Shown here: positions 1 through 12,900 of the stretch, in pieces
How the letters are laid out: every line of letters begins with the position of its first letter
Position numbering within the stretch: position 1 is the stretch's first letter
NCBI GenBank assembly: GCA_021904315.1
Contig: CM038920.1
Span: 16,616,001-16,680,000, forward strand
Origin: Sphagnum magellanicum
Taxonomy: Eukaryota; Streptophyta; Sphagnopsida; Sphagnales; Sphagnaceae
DNA length: 64,000 nt
Reading direction: 5' to 3'
Notes under the pieces: model-generated
The model's database searches: none
What the model was told of the DNA's origin: nothing
The model's input: the letters and a program-made list of their open reading frames with translations, nothing else
Made by a program: the position numbers and the translations under genes

Positions 1-2185
1 GACTATTCAATTTTTTTCACTTAAACTCATAATGCATATAAACATTGATTTCCATCTATTTCCATTACATGACTTAATTTTTTCCCTACGTTTGGGTAAT
101 GTTATGTATAACATTTTATTTTGAATTCCCTACATTTGAAAATAATTAATGCTTTTTCACATTTCAATTAATTTCAAATTGAATATTAATCCATTTTCAA
201 CATTGAATTTGCATGATCATTTGAATATTATAAAAATATATAACCAAAATTGCAAATAAAATTTTTCAATAGATTCATTTTTGGCTTGGAAATAAATAAC
301 CAAAAAAAATTATTATAACATCAACTTATGAGATTTTCAATACCTTTTATTTATCTTTTTTTTTCAATATGAATTCATCAATTTATGTTTAAAATTACAT
401 TTTTAGAATGGATTCACAAAACAAAACTCTAAAATTCTAAATGGTTTTAAATTTAATTGTTCTATATCAATTCCATTCATCACAAAAAATTTCAACAAAT
501 GTTTTTACCTATAGACTCAATTTTTAAATATATATGTAATTTTTATATTTTGTGACAAGTATTATTTCGTCACATAAATTTTTCATACGTTCAAATTTTT
601 CAAGGTTTTTTAAAAACAAACCTTATTCATTAATTTAAATTTGAAGCTAATCAAATAGTATTGTTAAGATAAGAAAAAAAATCCAATATGTGACTTCCAT
701 ACTTTACCAAAAAAACAAAATGTAAAAAATTATATTTGTGACAATAATTTTTGGGGGGCTTACTGTGCTTATGCCCATTACATCTATTCAAACTCCAAAC
801 AACCAACTTACTCAAGTTCTAGGAGGATGTAGTTTCAACAAAAATTCATCAATTTTGCAAAATAAATAATTAAGAAAAAAATCAATAATTTGTAGTCAAA
901 CTTCATTCACATGGTAAAATGTGGAGAAAAAATATTTTCTATCTCACATTTTTGCACTAGTTATACCAAAATAAACTTATCATGTGATAATTGTGTCATG
1001 GAATCATTATTTTGAAATGTTTTTCCAACAAAAGAAAGCACATTTCATCTAAGACCCCATGTTGTAACGTTATACTTCCATTGAAGTTGTCTATTAGATT
1101 TTAATACAATTGATTTTAGTTTAACCTTTGGTTTTTATGAATCAGTGTTTGCCAATTTTGGGATTTTAGGCTAAATTTAACTTTAATTTGAAAACCTACA
1201 TTTAATGACCTAGATTGAATTTAAGAAAAATGAAGGTCAACTAGACGTAGCTTTAAAATAACCCAAATGTCTTAAGGTCCTTTTTACAAGGTTTAGGTAT
1301 GGTCTATAATGTAATTAATGTTTAACCTTTTTACACTTTGTACCTCTTTTAAGACAAGGTTTTCCTTCTAGTTAGCTTTTTAGGTTTCCTCATTAAAAGT
1401 TTAGGGAAATCGTATGAAATTAAAATGTGGGGATAGTTATTAGCTTTATAGGTTCCCTCATTGCAAGTTTTAGCAAAACACATAAGATAAAAATGTAGTG
1501 TTTCAAACTTCACCTTCATAGGTTCCGTCATTACAAATTTGGGCAAAACATAATTGCATAAAAATGCATTGCTCCTTACCATTATGTGCAAAATGGTGAT
1601 TAACACTTTTAGTAATATGGGTTATACTCAAACGCCCATGGGGACATTATGTTAAATTTCCAAACTACCCTATGTTTTTTTATTTGCATTCAATTTTAAT
1701 ACCTTAAATTCATTTACATTTTAGTTTTAATAAGCTTAAAGTTATAAAGGTTTAAGTTAACTTAAAATAGTTTCCATTATAGCTTAGACATATGAGATTT
1801 TGGGATGGAAAAATACAAAAGTTCACAATACTAGAATTCTTGGATTTTCAAACTAAGAACGTTGGTAAAAAAACATGATTTGGACAAAGTTAAAAACAAG
1901 CCCCCCATGTCATTTTGGACAAGTCGATTTTAAAATGTCCAATATGACTAGGGTGGTTTTTATTGACTTGTAAGGTAAGAACCATTTGATTAATCATTTT
2001 AACTGGCGAATAGTGGACCATTTGAACTAATCAAATGATTTAAATAATTATAAAAATCATTCGTAGGCAAATAGATAGGTCGTAAAAATGCATGTAGGTA
2101 GGTGTTAACCTAACTTAATCTACTTACGTACCTTAACATAACTCAAATAACCTATTTAAGTTACTTAATTTAACCTACCTACTTT
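1..2185. other. AT-rich gene-poor DNA
   Basis: Very AT-rich sequence with many homopolymer A/T runs. Open frames are short and do not resemble any protein I recognise. I see no gene here. Confidence 0.6.
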
Positions 2186-2189
2186 AACT

Positions 2190-2330
2190 CCTTAAGCATG
2201 TACATAGGTTACAAGTATTAAGAATTGAACCTTTGACTTCACCAATGATAAACTAAGTCCTTACTAAATGAACCACATCATCAAAAGGTGTTCAAATTTT
2301 GTCAATTTTTTAATTTCACATGTTTATTTC
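2190..2330 (-). mobile_element. tRNA-like SINE, copy 1
   Basis: Read on the minus strand, this stretch has a tRNA-like layout: a box-A-like segment (GATGTGGTTCATTTAGTAAGG), about 35 bases, then a box-B-like segment (AAAGGTTCAATTCT) and the shared tail start TAATACTTGTAACCTA. The same order recurs at about 18.2, 33.3 and 61.9 kb. Flanking TAGGTTA-type sequence resembles that beside the other copies. The boundaries are approximate. No full cloverleaf can be folded by eye, so this is not called a tRNA gene. Confidence 0.5.
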
Positions 2331-2384
2331 AACACATCGTTATAAGACTATGAGGTACATTGGTAGGTATGTTGTAGGAAGTAC

Positions 2385-3050
2385 ATGTGGATGGGTGGGT
2401 GAATAGGTAGGTAGGTAGGTAGATAGGTTGTAGTAGGTACTTAATAGGTGGGTAGGTGGGTAAAGAAATAAGTAAGGAGAAAGGTAAGTGGATGGGTAGC
2501 TAGGTAAATAAATAGGTAATAAATAATAGATGGATGGGCAGGTGGGTGGGTAGGTAAGTAAGTAGGTTGGTAAATGTCAGGAAAGTTAGGTAATTATAAG
2601 TAGCTAAGTTGTAAACTTAAGGTGGTAGGTGGGGAGTACCTAGAGGAGGTTACGTAAGGTGATATATAACTAAGTATATAGTACTTAGAAGAGGTTATCT
2701 AGGTTGATATGTAAGTAGGTAATATTTAAAGGAGGTTACCTAAGTCAATGTGTAGGTAGGTAAGTAGGTAGGTAAGGAAGAAGGTTAAGTAATTATAAGT
2801 AGGTAGGTTGGAGGTAGGTAGATTTAGATGGGTTGTGGGATGGTAAGTAAAAGGTAATTAGAAGAGGCTACCTAGGTCAGTATGTAGGTAAGTAAATAGG
2901 TACTTGCCTAGTAAATATGCAAGTGGGCAAGGAGGAAGGTTAAGTAATTATGTAAGTCAGTTATAAGATGACAAGTAAATAATACCTAGAAGTTATTTAA
3001 GTCAATAGGGAAGTAGATCAGTAGGTATGTTATAAAACATGATAGATAAA
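2385..3050. repeat. Degenerate TAGG microsatellite
   Basis: About 650 bases dominated by TAGG/TAAG tetramers (for example GGTAGGTAGGTAGGTAGATA), interspersed with longer recurrent phrases such as GAGGTTACCTAAG and AAGGTTAAGTAATTATAAG. This indicates a microsatellite that has partly grown into a longer-period repeat. It abuts the SINE-like element to its left. Confidence 0.75.
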
Positions 3051-4470
3051 GCGATAGGATGCCTCATTTGACTATAATGACATTGGCCATCTTGACTAAA
3101 TGTTTCACTTAATTAAAATCTCATTCATGATTTTGACCAAAAATGTCATTTGTTTCTATCCAACTTGATTAAATGTTCCATTTGACTAAACGTTATTTAC
3201 CATTTTGATCAAAGTGGTCAATTGTTTTGTCAAATTTGGCAAGATATCTAAGTTGACAAATAGTCAAATAAGTCATTTCAACTAAATTGACTGGTCAAAA
3301 AATACACATGCCCGTAGCCTGAAGTCAAAATGTACATGTTTACTAGTCAAGAAAAACTAGTTAATCAATTTGAACCATTTAAAAAACCAAATATTATAAT
3401 AATGTCATGAGTTTGAGAAAAACATTTGATATCCACCTCATCAATATAGTCAATATGTATAGTTTACATGATTTTCACCACTTCTAAATCCATAGCCAAA
3501 TCATCATCTTTTCTTCTTAACATTCCATTTCGCCATTACATCATTTATTATTATTAATGAATTAATTAATTAATTTACTAATTAAACTTATTAATATTAT
3601 TTCATTTACTAACCTAGTAATTGAACCTCCTAACAATTCATAATACCTTTTATTTTGAATACATACTAAAGTGGCAAGCATTCCTAAGCTAATTTTGATT
3701 TAATTGGCAACATTATTTCAAGGAACTCTTAAAATTGTAGCTAGTATACATAAATGCGGTGACACCTTCCCTCGAAAAAAAATCACTTATAACCAATTTT
3801 TTTGTTAAAAGGAAACTTGCAATATAATATTTTGTTTTCAAAGAATTATGTCACACCTTGTGACTAATTTTTGCCCAAAAAGAAAAAATTGCATTCAAGA
3901 GCCTCAATTGTTATGACCATCTTTATATTGCATAGCCTTTGCCCAATTGTATTCTTGGAAATTGTTTGAGTTTGAATTTTTCAAAATGAAACGTGGTCAC
4001 TACAAAAGAAAGAAAATCTTGTGTGCAATTCATCACCTTCCAAAATCTAGCATTCGAAACACTGACCTTTCCATGAAAATGCAACCTCAAATTTCCATGT
4101 TCAAGCCCAATAGGTCAATATCATGATGTGAATGAAAATTGGTTTTGACATCAAGTTTTCCAATTCTCAACCTCACACAATTGAATCTCCAAGAGTTTAA
4201 AACCACTACTCCACTTGTTATAGCAAACAACATCACCATGGGATTCTTAAAAAAATATGCAAGTGGGTCCCTTCAATTAGTAATGGGAAAAATTCAAACT
4301 CTCTGGCCGCCCATAACAGATGTTCATCAAGAAAACCCATTCCGAAAAAAAAATTTGGCAATCTTGGGGGTTGAATCCAAGAAACTAGAACATTTACTTA
4401 TGAAATGACCCATTTCTAAGCACTAGACAACAACCTGCTATAAAAGCCATTTGTAGTTCTTGATGTCATA
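3051..4470. other. AT-rich intergenic DNA
   Basis: AT-rich sequence, with motifs such as TTGACTAAATG repeated loosely around 3060-3300. A frame at 4139-4408 encodes 89 residues resembling nothing I know. It lies just left of a possible LTR and may be decayed element sequence. No gene is supported. Confidence 0.45.
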
Positions 4471-4485
4471 TGTGGGGGGAGATTT

Positions 4486-5270
4486 TGTTAGGTTTACGGT
4501 GCACTCTATTTAGTGGAGGTAGGCTTGAGGGCTCAAAACACAATCTAAATTTTTAGAGTGCCATGTGGCATCATTCAAAACACTTTCAAAGGAAAGCTGA
4601 AGGTGACCAACCAGTCATCAGTGTAGGTGCTGCAAGTTGGCCAGGGTGAACCAGCACCCATGTTGGTACCTTGACCTTTTTGAGTGAGGCCTCTTAATGG
4701 CCATCTTAAGCCCAAAAAATGTAAAATCTGAACTCAGACACCCTGATTTAGTCTTAGCATGGGATATTTGTAATGTTTAGAAATAATTTAAATGGACTAA
4801 CTTGGGTTTGTACAACACGAGCGGATTTAGGACCGAAATTATGTATGATTACTACATAGCTATGAAATCTATGTTTTTGATTGTAAAATTATCCTCCCAC
4901 CTTTTTATTGGTTATGCAAGCCTCACCATTCTCCTACCATGAACTACACATAAATAACACCAAAACTATTCAAAAACCAAAAGCCTTTCCAAAATCCAAA
5001 CTTCAATTCTCACAAACTTTGTATTCATCCATAACTTTGTACAAATGAAGGTGTTTCTCAAGGTCACAAACACCTCCTTATATACTAACCAAAAGGAAAC
5101 TAATCAAGAAACTTCCTAAAACCTATCCATCACATGGTTTCCCAAATAATCAAAAGGAAACAACATCACATGGTTCCCCATGTGATTCCACAATAAATCA
5201 CAAGAAAACAACATCACATGGTGCACTTGACATGGGTCAATGCATCATGACCAAATTATGGAATCCTACA
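4486..5270 (+). mobile_element. Possible solo or 3-prime LTR (fossil)
   Basis: A purine tract (GGGGGGAGATTT) directly precedes TGTTAGGTTTACGG, the usual junction of polypurine tract and 3-prime LTR in plant LTR retrotransposons. The candidate LTR could end at CCTACA near 5270, giving about 785 bp that starts with TG and ends with CA. No internal coding region is recognisable to the left and no second LTR was found. It looks old and broken. The superfamily is not determinable; the junction motif is common in Copia-type elements. Confidence 0.3.
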
Positions 5271-5639
5271 TTCAACTTACCCCATTAAATAATTACCTAA
5301 GTAATTGTGTAACCAAGTTACACATCAAGTTACAGGTTCACCCAAAGGCTCTCAAGTCATTGTGCCCTTGTTGGCTGATGGAATATCATTGAAACTACTT
5401 AATAGCAAGATGGGAATTTGAAAAAGTTTCTCAGAGTCCATAATTTTTTTATAAAAACAATCAAGGCATTGAGGCTAGTGTTGCCTTGTTATTGGGGAAT
5501 TGTTTTTAAATAAATATGTTGGGTACTAATAAAGGGCACAATGACATGCTATTGCAACCTACATGCCAGTTCTCACTAGTAGAAATATTTATTTTGGGGG
5601 AAAAAAAAAGGTGAGCTAAAGTTGCACAAGAAGTCCAAG

Positions 5640-7020
5640 ACCATATAATTCACAGGGCTCTTGTGAAAATCCCCTCCGATCTCATTTGTATCATTAAATC
5701 CATCAGAGACATGGCTGTGGACATCAGTTGCAGAAAGCGTCCAGGTGCTGAAGAAGACTTATGTATGCCAGTGATTTTGCAGCTGCTGCTGGCTTGTTTA
5801 TCCCCCCCCCCCCCCCCCATGTAGTAGGCTAAGTAGTATTCAGTTTTCTGGGCAGCTTGGTCTACAACGTTAGAGAACAACAGTCTGTTAAGATCCTGTA
5901 AATAGTCCAACTGTTCCAAATTAGTACTGTTCTTTTTTCCAAGTCTCATACTGTGACTAGCAATCATTCACTGTGTTTGTAGTTGCTGGAAACAACAGGC
6001 TATGTGAAATTTTCGAAGTCCTCACCTCTTCTTAATAGGTAATGACTAGGTAATATTGCAGAGGAAGAGTCTAATATCATCATCCGCTCTGTCTGTGTCG
6101 ACTCTCTCTAGTGACCCAAGCTGACAACGTTTAGGTTAGTGCTGCAGGAGCAGTATTACTCTACTTGAGAGAGAGAGACGGATGTAGTCAATAAAAGACA
6201 GCGATAGGCCTACCTCCACTCCAGGTCCCAGAAGGGACCAACTAGTTGCATCATGAGGCATGAAATAATTAGCTGGATTAGAGAAATCCAGAAAGTCACC
6301 CTGTCTTTGGGCCTCCTTTCAACCCCTAAACCCTTTCTTAGTGGTATCCGTGAAGTAAGAAAATTTCATTAAATGTCAGTATGAAAAGCTGAAAAACTCA
6401 GTTCGAAAAGCAGAATCTCAGCATTTAGTGCACAAGGTTGGAGAGGAATTAAATTAGCTGCCAGGTAGGAGCAGTGAAGATCTATGTAGCAGTAGTGGAG
6501 GCGCTCAGGGGAAAAAAAAAAGACGGGGTGAATCATCAAAATTGATGGTTTCCTGAGTTTCACCCGCTCTTGAATGCTGATGTACTTTTTTGTAGGTTTT
6601 TTGGAATCTCACCATGTGTATGACCAAACGCGGGGTACTGGTATTGTCTTTTCGTAACTTTACAGATATCGCTATTGCCTTACAGAGATTCTAATGAAAG
6701 TCATGTTAGGGAAGTTTCAGTTGATTGCTTCAATTCCACCCTCAAAAGCCTACAGAACATCTTAATCTGAACCGTTTGATTGGAGAAAGCGAGTTACATG
6801 TATGGAGTATGTACCGGACAGACCCAAGACCACAGTAGCCACAACGCCAGTTTGTGGCATTTTGAGCACAGAACACAGAGCTTCAGACGCAAAGAAAGTC
6901 AATGCTATTTGTGCTCATAACATGGACTACTGGTACTGCTGTTGCTCCGTCGAACAACAAAACCCAGAAAAGTCTCAACTTCATAAAGCAAAACAACTTT
7001 GTGGGTAGATCAGAAAAATA
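5640..7020. other. GC-richer stretch, no recognised gene
   Basis: Base composition rises here relative to the left flank. Minus-strand frames at 5967-5650 (105 residues, with a run of glycines encoded by a 17-base C/G run at 5802-5818) and 6563-6369, and a plus frame at 6802-7008, are open but match no family I know. Part of the region may be transcribed. I cannot connect any frames with convincing splice sites. Confidence 0.3.
5802..5818. repeat. Poly-C tract (17 C)
   Basis: An uninterrupted run of 17 C on the plus strand. Such runs are prone to length error in sequencing and assembly. Confidence 0.9.
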
Positions 7021-7024
7021 TACA

Positions 7025-7465
7025 TTAGGTCAGGGTTGGCAGAATATGTCATTTTCATGCCCACATTATATGACTTAATCTTGCAATGGTGTGCTCTTTT
7101 TTTATGTGTTCATAATCTTGCAAAATTTACGATCATACACTTGTAAAAATGACGAAAATGTGACTGTTGAACATAAATTTTGTGTTAAATCCTCAAATCT
7201 GCCACCCCAAACCTTAATGTCATGGAATGGGCTCACTGTTGTTCATTATGTTGCACCATTCCGCAGTACATTGGTTTGTGAGCAGGCATGTATGGAGACA
7301 TTAAAGTCTGGGGTGTCAGATTATGTCAGTTTCTTGATCACATTCTGACATAATCTTCTGATGATTATAATACATTTGTAGTAGTGAACAAAGTCTCAGT
7401 TGAACATGACTTTTAAAAGAAAAGAAAAAAAAAAACTTTGCCACCCCAGACCTTAATGTCTTGTA
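7025..7465. repeat. Diverged tandem duplication, two copies
   Basis: Two adjacent copies of about 240-280 bp share ordered landmarks: GGTTGGCAGAATATGTCA versus GGTGTCAGATTATGTCA, then a GTTGAACAT core, then GCCACCCCAAACCTTAATGTC versus GCCACCCCAGACCTTAATGTC. The right copy holds an A-rich insertion near 7420. No coding function is seen. Confidence 0.55.
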
Positions 7466-7779
7466 GTTGACTTGCCCTTGCTAATTATGTTTACCATGGT
7501 GCAAAGATGAAAAAGTGCCAAAACCACCCATGTGACACATTCACACAAAAAAAACGGATTTTACCAAACAAAAATCCTAAGGAATTAAACCAACAACTAC
7601 AATTGCAGAAGACCCAAAAGTTGTTAGCTTGAAAAGAAATTCTAAAGAGCAAAAACAAAGGATTAGAGAGTAATACTTTTTTCCTTTTCACCTTGTGGAA
7701 GAAAAACTTGATAGGAGAGGAAGAAGATCAGATTTGGAGGAAAGTTTGTGTTCTGATTCTTTTTGTTTGAGAAATTCCA

Positions 7780-8820
7780 ATGGCAGAGATTTGGAAAGGG
7801 AGGCCAAATACTCCTCCTGCTGCTGCTCCTCCTCCTCCTCCCCTCCAACAACAAGCTTATGCTCCTCCTCCTCCAGTTCAAGGATACCCATCACCATCTC
7901 AAGGATACTTTCAACAACCATTTGGCTACCCTCCTCAGCAAGGCAAGGATTGGAAATAATTGTTATCAAGTAAATAGATAGATCCTCATGTGTTTTTCAA
8001 ATACAGGTTTTGTTGTGGTTGTTTCTGAAGGTAAGAAGAATTGGGTGTTTTTGGATGTGTGGGCTATGCTTTTCCTCAGAAAAGCAAGGTTCTGAAAAAT
8101 GCTATAGCAGGTATTAAGTTTTGATACGCTGATGTGTTTCTCACATGCAATGTTTTGTTGTTCTTTATTTCTAAAGGTTTTTTTTGAGTTATTTTGTGAT
8201 TTTTGCACAGGTTATGGTCCTTCTCTGCAGCAAGGCTATTATCAGCAAGGACCCATGGTAATGGGACCTCCTCAGCAACAAGGCTACTATGGCCAACAAA
8301 TTCAACAGCAAGGGTGTATTGACATCTGGTACTTTCTGTTTGAGTTTTGAATCTTTTCTCATTTGTTGCATTTTTTCCGAGTCCCTGATTGTTATCATCA
8401 TTGATGCTGAGAATTCTGAGAGAAGCAGGTAATTGTATGACTACAGTCTCAGAGAATTGAACCTCTTGATAGCAGATCGATGAGCATTCAAGATTTGAAT
8501 AGTTGAGTCTGGTGTGTTTTAGGGTTCTCACTGTAATGGGGGATTTTGCACCAATTTGCAAGAAAGAGAGACCTTAAGATTGTACCTGGAACAGCATTCT
8601 TAAGCACAAATGTGGAGTAGACAGCAGCAACCACCCAAAAGTTAAAAAGCACAGAGAGCACACAAGGTTTTGTTGTTTAGAGTTTTAGGCGTTGATGTTT
8701 TGTCCTTTCAAAATATTATTGATTAAGGGTGGATGTTCATGGTTGATTTTGGAAACCTGCAGTTTAGGAGCACTTTGCTGCTGCTGCATGCTTGAGGATT
8801 GTTGCTTGTTGCTTGGTTAA
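7780..8820 (+). CDS. CYSTM (cysteine-rich transmembrane module) protein
   Basis: Rebuilt from three exons: 7780-7942, 8211-8313 and 8763-8820, giving 107 residues. The first exon encodes MAEIWKGRPNTPP followed by proline-, glutamine- and tyrosine-rich sequence with QGYP/QGYF-type repeats. The second adds QQGYY and QQQGYYGQQ repeats. The third encodes the closing module LGALCCCCMLEDCC and a short hydrophobic end. This N-terminal PQY-rich stretch plus terminal CCCC-x4-CC is the CYSTM family layout, tail-anchored membrane peptides linked to stress tolerance in plants and yeast. The start ATG sits in a good context (CCAATGGC). Intron 1 starts GCAAGG, so it is a GC-AG intron; without its removal the frame stops after GKDWK. 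Intron 2 starts GTGTAT, a weak donor. The family call rests on the C-terminal Cys cluster and is fairly secure; the exact donor of intron 2 is less so. Confidence 0.8.
7943..8210 (+). other. GC-AG intron in the CYSTM gene
   Basis: Donor CAAG|GCAAGG and acceptor GCACAG|GT. Splicing here keeps the QQGYGPSLQQG repeat in frame. No GT donor serves the same join. Confidence 0.65.
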
Positions 8821-9969
8821 GAACCAACCCTAACAACCCTTTCTGAAGTATATGAGCAAGGCCCTAAAATCAAGCTAATTGATCTCCATGATCACTGCAT
8901 TGATTGGAGTATGAATGACTGATTCTTTAGCAGACAATGGGGAACTTAGTGCATGAATTCAGTGTATATTAGCCAGAGATTAAAGAATTGCAACATCTTC
9001 CTCAACCCTTGATAATGAAATTTCAGTCATCCTTGTTTCCCCCATCTGGCTTTGTTCCACTAGCAGATTCTTATTTCAATGTTTCACAAGTCATCCTTCA
9101 AGCATTAATGTGGAGGCTTTTGACAACCCATTTCACTTAATTTTGTTTCATTGATCTGGTCTGTTCCTCTGCAAACATTCTTCAATTCAAAACACCTTGA
9201 CACAGCAATTTGAAAGAGCTTCAGAGCTGCACCTTCAAACAATTCAAACACCACTTGGTCATGGCAATCAAAAAAGCTTTGGTGCTGCACCTCCAAACAA
9301 TTCAAACAAACATCTTGACATATGGCAATTGAACAAGCTTCCGAGCTGCAGCTTCAAACTAATCAAACTCTCAAATCTTGTGAAGGTGCAGCAAGACCAA
9401 AATTCACCCAATGATGAAGGCAAACCATCTCTTTCAATTAGCAAATCACAAAGACACCTGTTCCCCTTAACAGCAAAACTTTTTTTCATGTTCCTGATTA
9501 GGCTTTTTGTATCACACAAACTCCCAGTCTACAATCTCATGTTATAGGTAACTCACTACTCTGACAGCTACTGTCAGAAATATATACAAAAAGATTAGCT
9601 TCATCTCGAAAGACACAAACCAAAATCAGCTCATAATGAGCTCTCTCTTCTGTGGAGTCTGCTTCTCACAAAGTCACAAATCTTGAGCTGCCTTCCAAAC
9701 TCAAATTTCATCAACCATACTGTCTGTCAGCCAGGTTACAATGTAGAGCCCAAAGCTCCCTTGGCAACACCAGACACAGTGTTGCACACACTCTCAGTAA
9801 CACTTTCTCCCTTATCTGTTACTTTACCCCGATCCATCCCGGGTTTGAGCAACACCTGCACACAACAGGACAAGAGAACATGTTTCCAACATTTATTGAG
9901 TTGACCCAAGAATCTACCACTGCGAAAAAAACCTCAAAAGGATGCTCTATACAAAAGTATACAGGCATT
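8821..9969. other. Spacer between convergent genes
   Basis: Lies between the CYSTM stop and the dehydrogenase stop, so it should hold both 3-prime untranslated regions. Apart from the tandem repeat at 9190-9370, I see no gene. Overlapping frames at 9652-10062 and 9683-9904 look like chance frames next to the dehydrogenase last exon. Confidence 0.5.
9190..9370. repeat. Three-copy tandem repeat, about 55 bp
   Basis: Three imperfect units share the core AGCTTCAGAGCTGCACCTTC (variants AGCTTTGGTGCTGCACCTCC and AGCTTCCGAGCTGCAGCTTC) followed by AAACAATTCAAACA. The unit length is not a multiple of three in every copy, so a coding role is unlikely. The repeat probably lies in a 3-prime untranslated region. 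Confidence 0.65.
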
Positions 9970-12900
9970 TCAAGCTTCATCAACAACTGGGTGTGTCACG
10001 CACACCTTCACACATCCATCCTCCTTATCATCAAAGATCTTATATGCTCTTGGTGCCTCTGAAAGTGGAAGCACATGTGTTATTGGTAGTGTTGAATCAA
10101 TTTTTCCTGACTGCACCATTGGCAGCAGCGTTGGCCTGGATAAAACAAACAAACACCCAGTCAGAGAAAACTTGATCATGAAAATTTGATGCTACAAATC
10201 TCATTCTGTACATACTACTAACCAACATGACAAGTTGCTGAGGTAACCATGTACTGGTCTAGTTAAACTTCTGCAACTGTCTAGCTGCTTGGATAGTTGT
10301 TGCAAGCTCACCAATATTTCTGCACAGGTGTCTGTCCTGCAGCAATGTTAAGTCCCTTCTCCATCATGGCACCAACATTGAAATGGCTGGCAGGTGAAGC
10401 CACACATCACCACAAGTAGTTACAGAGCTGAAACACTGAACCCAAGTACCAGCACTGCTGCAAGACATAATACCCACTTTCACAAATTTCTCCACAAAGC
10501 TCTAGTAACAAACTTCTTTTTAAACTCAAAAGTCCAGGAAACATCATAACTCACTCACTTGGCAAAACCTGCATAAACACCCACTATACTGACACGTCCA
10601 GCTTTGCGCACAGTATAGATAATCTCATTCACAATCTCAGAAGTGTCTGTCTCCAGGTTGAGGGTTGTCTCCAATTTGTGTACCAGACTCTGCAAAAAGA
10701 CTAGTAGATTTGCTTGATGAAACCAGGGAATAAAACACCCACTTCCTCAGCCCAAACCAATATCAAACCCTATCACATACACTCCACTGTTGCTCAAATT
10801 GTACAGTCACCATGTCAAGCAACCAGGCAAGCTTCAGACAATCCATAGATCACAACTATGTGCTCCACAGTGTACCATGAACAACATTATATGTTCTTAT
10901 CTCTCTGTCTCAGCAGCAGGCAAGCAGTTACTGAGCTGATTACACAGCCATAGCAGATTTAGGTTTTGCAAGCAAATGGATACTAACCTCCACATAATGG
11001 AAGCCCACAGCTTCAATGGCCACATCTGGACCTTGAGGAAAAATGGACCGGACCTCTTTATACACATCCTTGTCCTTCCGGTTTATGGTCAATATGTCTT
11101 TCAACTTTTTCTTTGCAAAGTCCAGGCGGTACTGAACTGAATCAATAAGGACCACATGAGCAGCTCCACGTAGTAATGCACAGTGTGCAGAAAAGATACC
11201 AACTGAACACCCACAAAAGGCCCAAATACAATTTAATAGCACAGCTTGACAACATCTTTAACTTGAGCTAATGAACACCAAAGCTGTTGCTAAACATTGA
11301 AGACTAACAACCTTGTTGCAACAGAAAGTATCAGATACTCATTTATCACAACAGAATGCACAAATTTCCTGATTTTGATTGAATAGTTCATAGTGAAGTT
11401 TCCATAATCTACCACTGTACAGCACCTTTCCTAAATATCTAATTGTGTATCCACAGTGATATCCAGCTTTGTCTTCATGCAGTTCATTTTCTGCACTGGT
11501 GAGGACCACTACTTTTTAGGCATAATTAAGCATGCTTGGACCCATATCAAACTTCAGGGAGTCCTGAAAAGGAGGGTACCTGGACCAGCACCCCAGATGG
11601 CCACATTATCTCCCTGACCCACATGACCCAATTCATTTGCATGCCATGCCGTTGGCAGGATGTCAGAGAGAAAGATTGAGTGCTCATCATCTAGCTCATC
11701 TGGTACTTTCAAGCAATTGACATCCGCTGCAAAACAATTTAAGGAAAACAATTAGTAATCCAAAAGACATTGTAGCTCAAAGTACAAAGCTTCAAAAGAT
11801 CATCATGATTTGCAACAGAGTCTTACCGAAAGGCACACGAGCAAACTCAGCTTGCCCGCCCTCCCAGCCACCAGTCAGGTGGGAGTAGCCAAAAAAGCCA
11901 GCTAGTCTGCACACACACATAGAGCCATGCACCCAAGACTATGTCAAAGGACCAGAGCCAAGGCAATGGAGATGATTGATGCTCAGATAGCTGTCAAACC
12001 AGACAGCTGCTGTCAAACCCACATGTGGCTATGTCCAAATACAGATCAGTATATACTCTGAAAATAGGACTTAGATACACTTCCTAATCAGCAGGAAGTT
12101 CGGAATTGGAGATGTCCAAATGTACCTGTCACCATAGAGCAATTCCTGCTCCTTGCTTGGATTTGTAGTATCACAGCAGGAATAATCATGTCTGAAGCAT
12201 GGTGGACATTGGTTGCATGCAATGTCAAATGCACTCACTACACGATCTCCTGTAAAGGTTCACAAAGAAGCCCCACAAACATCAACTGGCTGAAAGAAGT
12301 ACTAGAATCTGCATCCTTGAAGATAGCATCAACAACTGCCAACAAAAAGGTTGACAGGTACCAGAAGGCAGACTGTCACTAAAGCTCAAAGTACAAAGAC
12401 CAGACCACCAAGATCATCACATTACATCTGCAGCATGCAGCAAGAAGCTCATGCATTAGAGGATACCTAATCTATCTAATGCAGCAAGACTTGTACAAAT
12501 CGCTCAATGGCATACATGGCAACAAAGATATATGGGTTCCATGCAATTGGGTTCAATGCGAGCTTCACAATTCTCACCTGGTTTCAGGTTCTTAACCTCA
12601 GAGCCAACCGATTCCACAATCCCCATGAACTCATGGCCCGTAACATCACCAGGCTTCATACCCGGCATAAACCCTACATACATGTGAAGGTCTGAACCAC
12701 AGATGCATGTGGTTGTAATGCTCAAGATGGCATCTGTCTGCACAAAAACAGTTGCAAGCAACCAAGCACAAGCAAGGTCGGAGAGATCAAGGTACGACAT
12801 TGGAGTAGAATTCTCCACTGCAACTACAGTTCTTGATCACCAAAAGAAACATTTGTGAAGTTGTGCACCTCCAAAAGGAATATAGGGCCAAGCTCAACTT

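Noticed and set aside
7688-7973. Overlapping frames on both strands rich in E, S or L
   Set aside because: They are shadows of the CYSTM first exon, caused by its CCT/CTC codon repeats.
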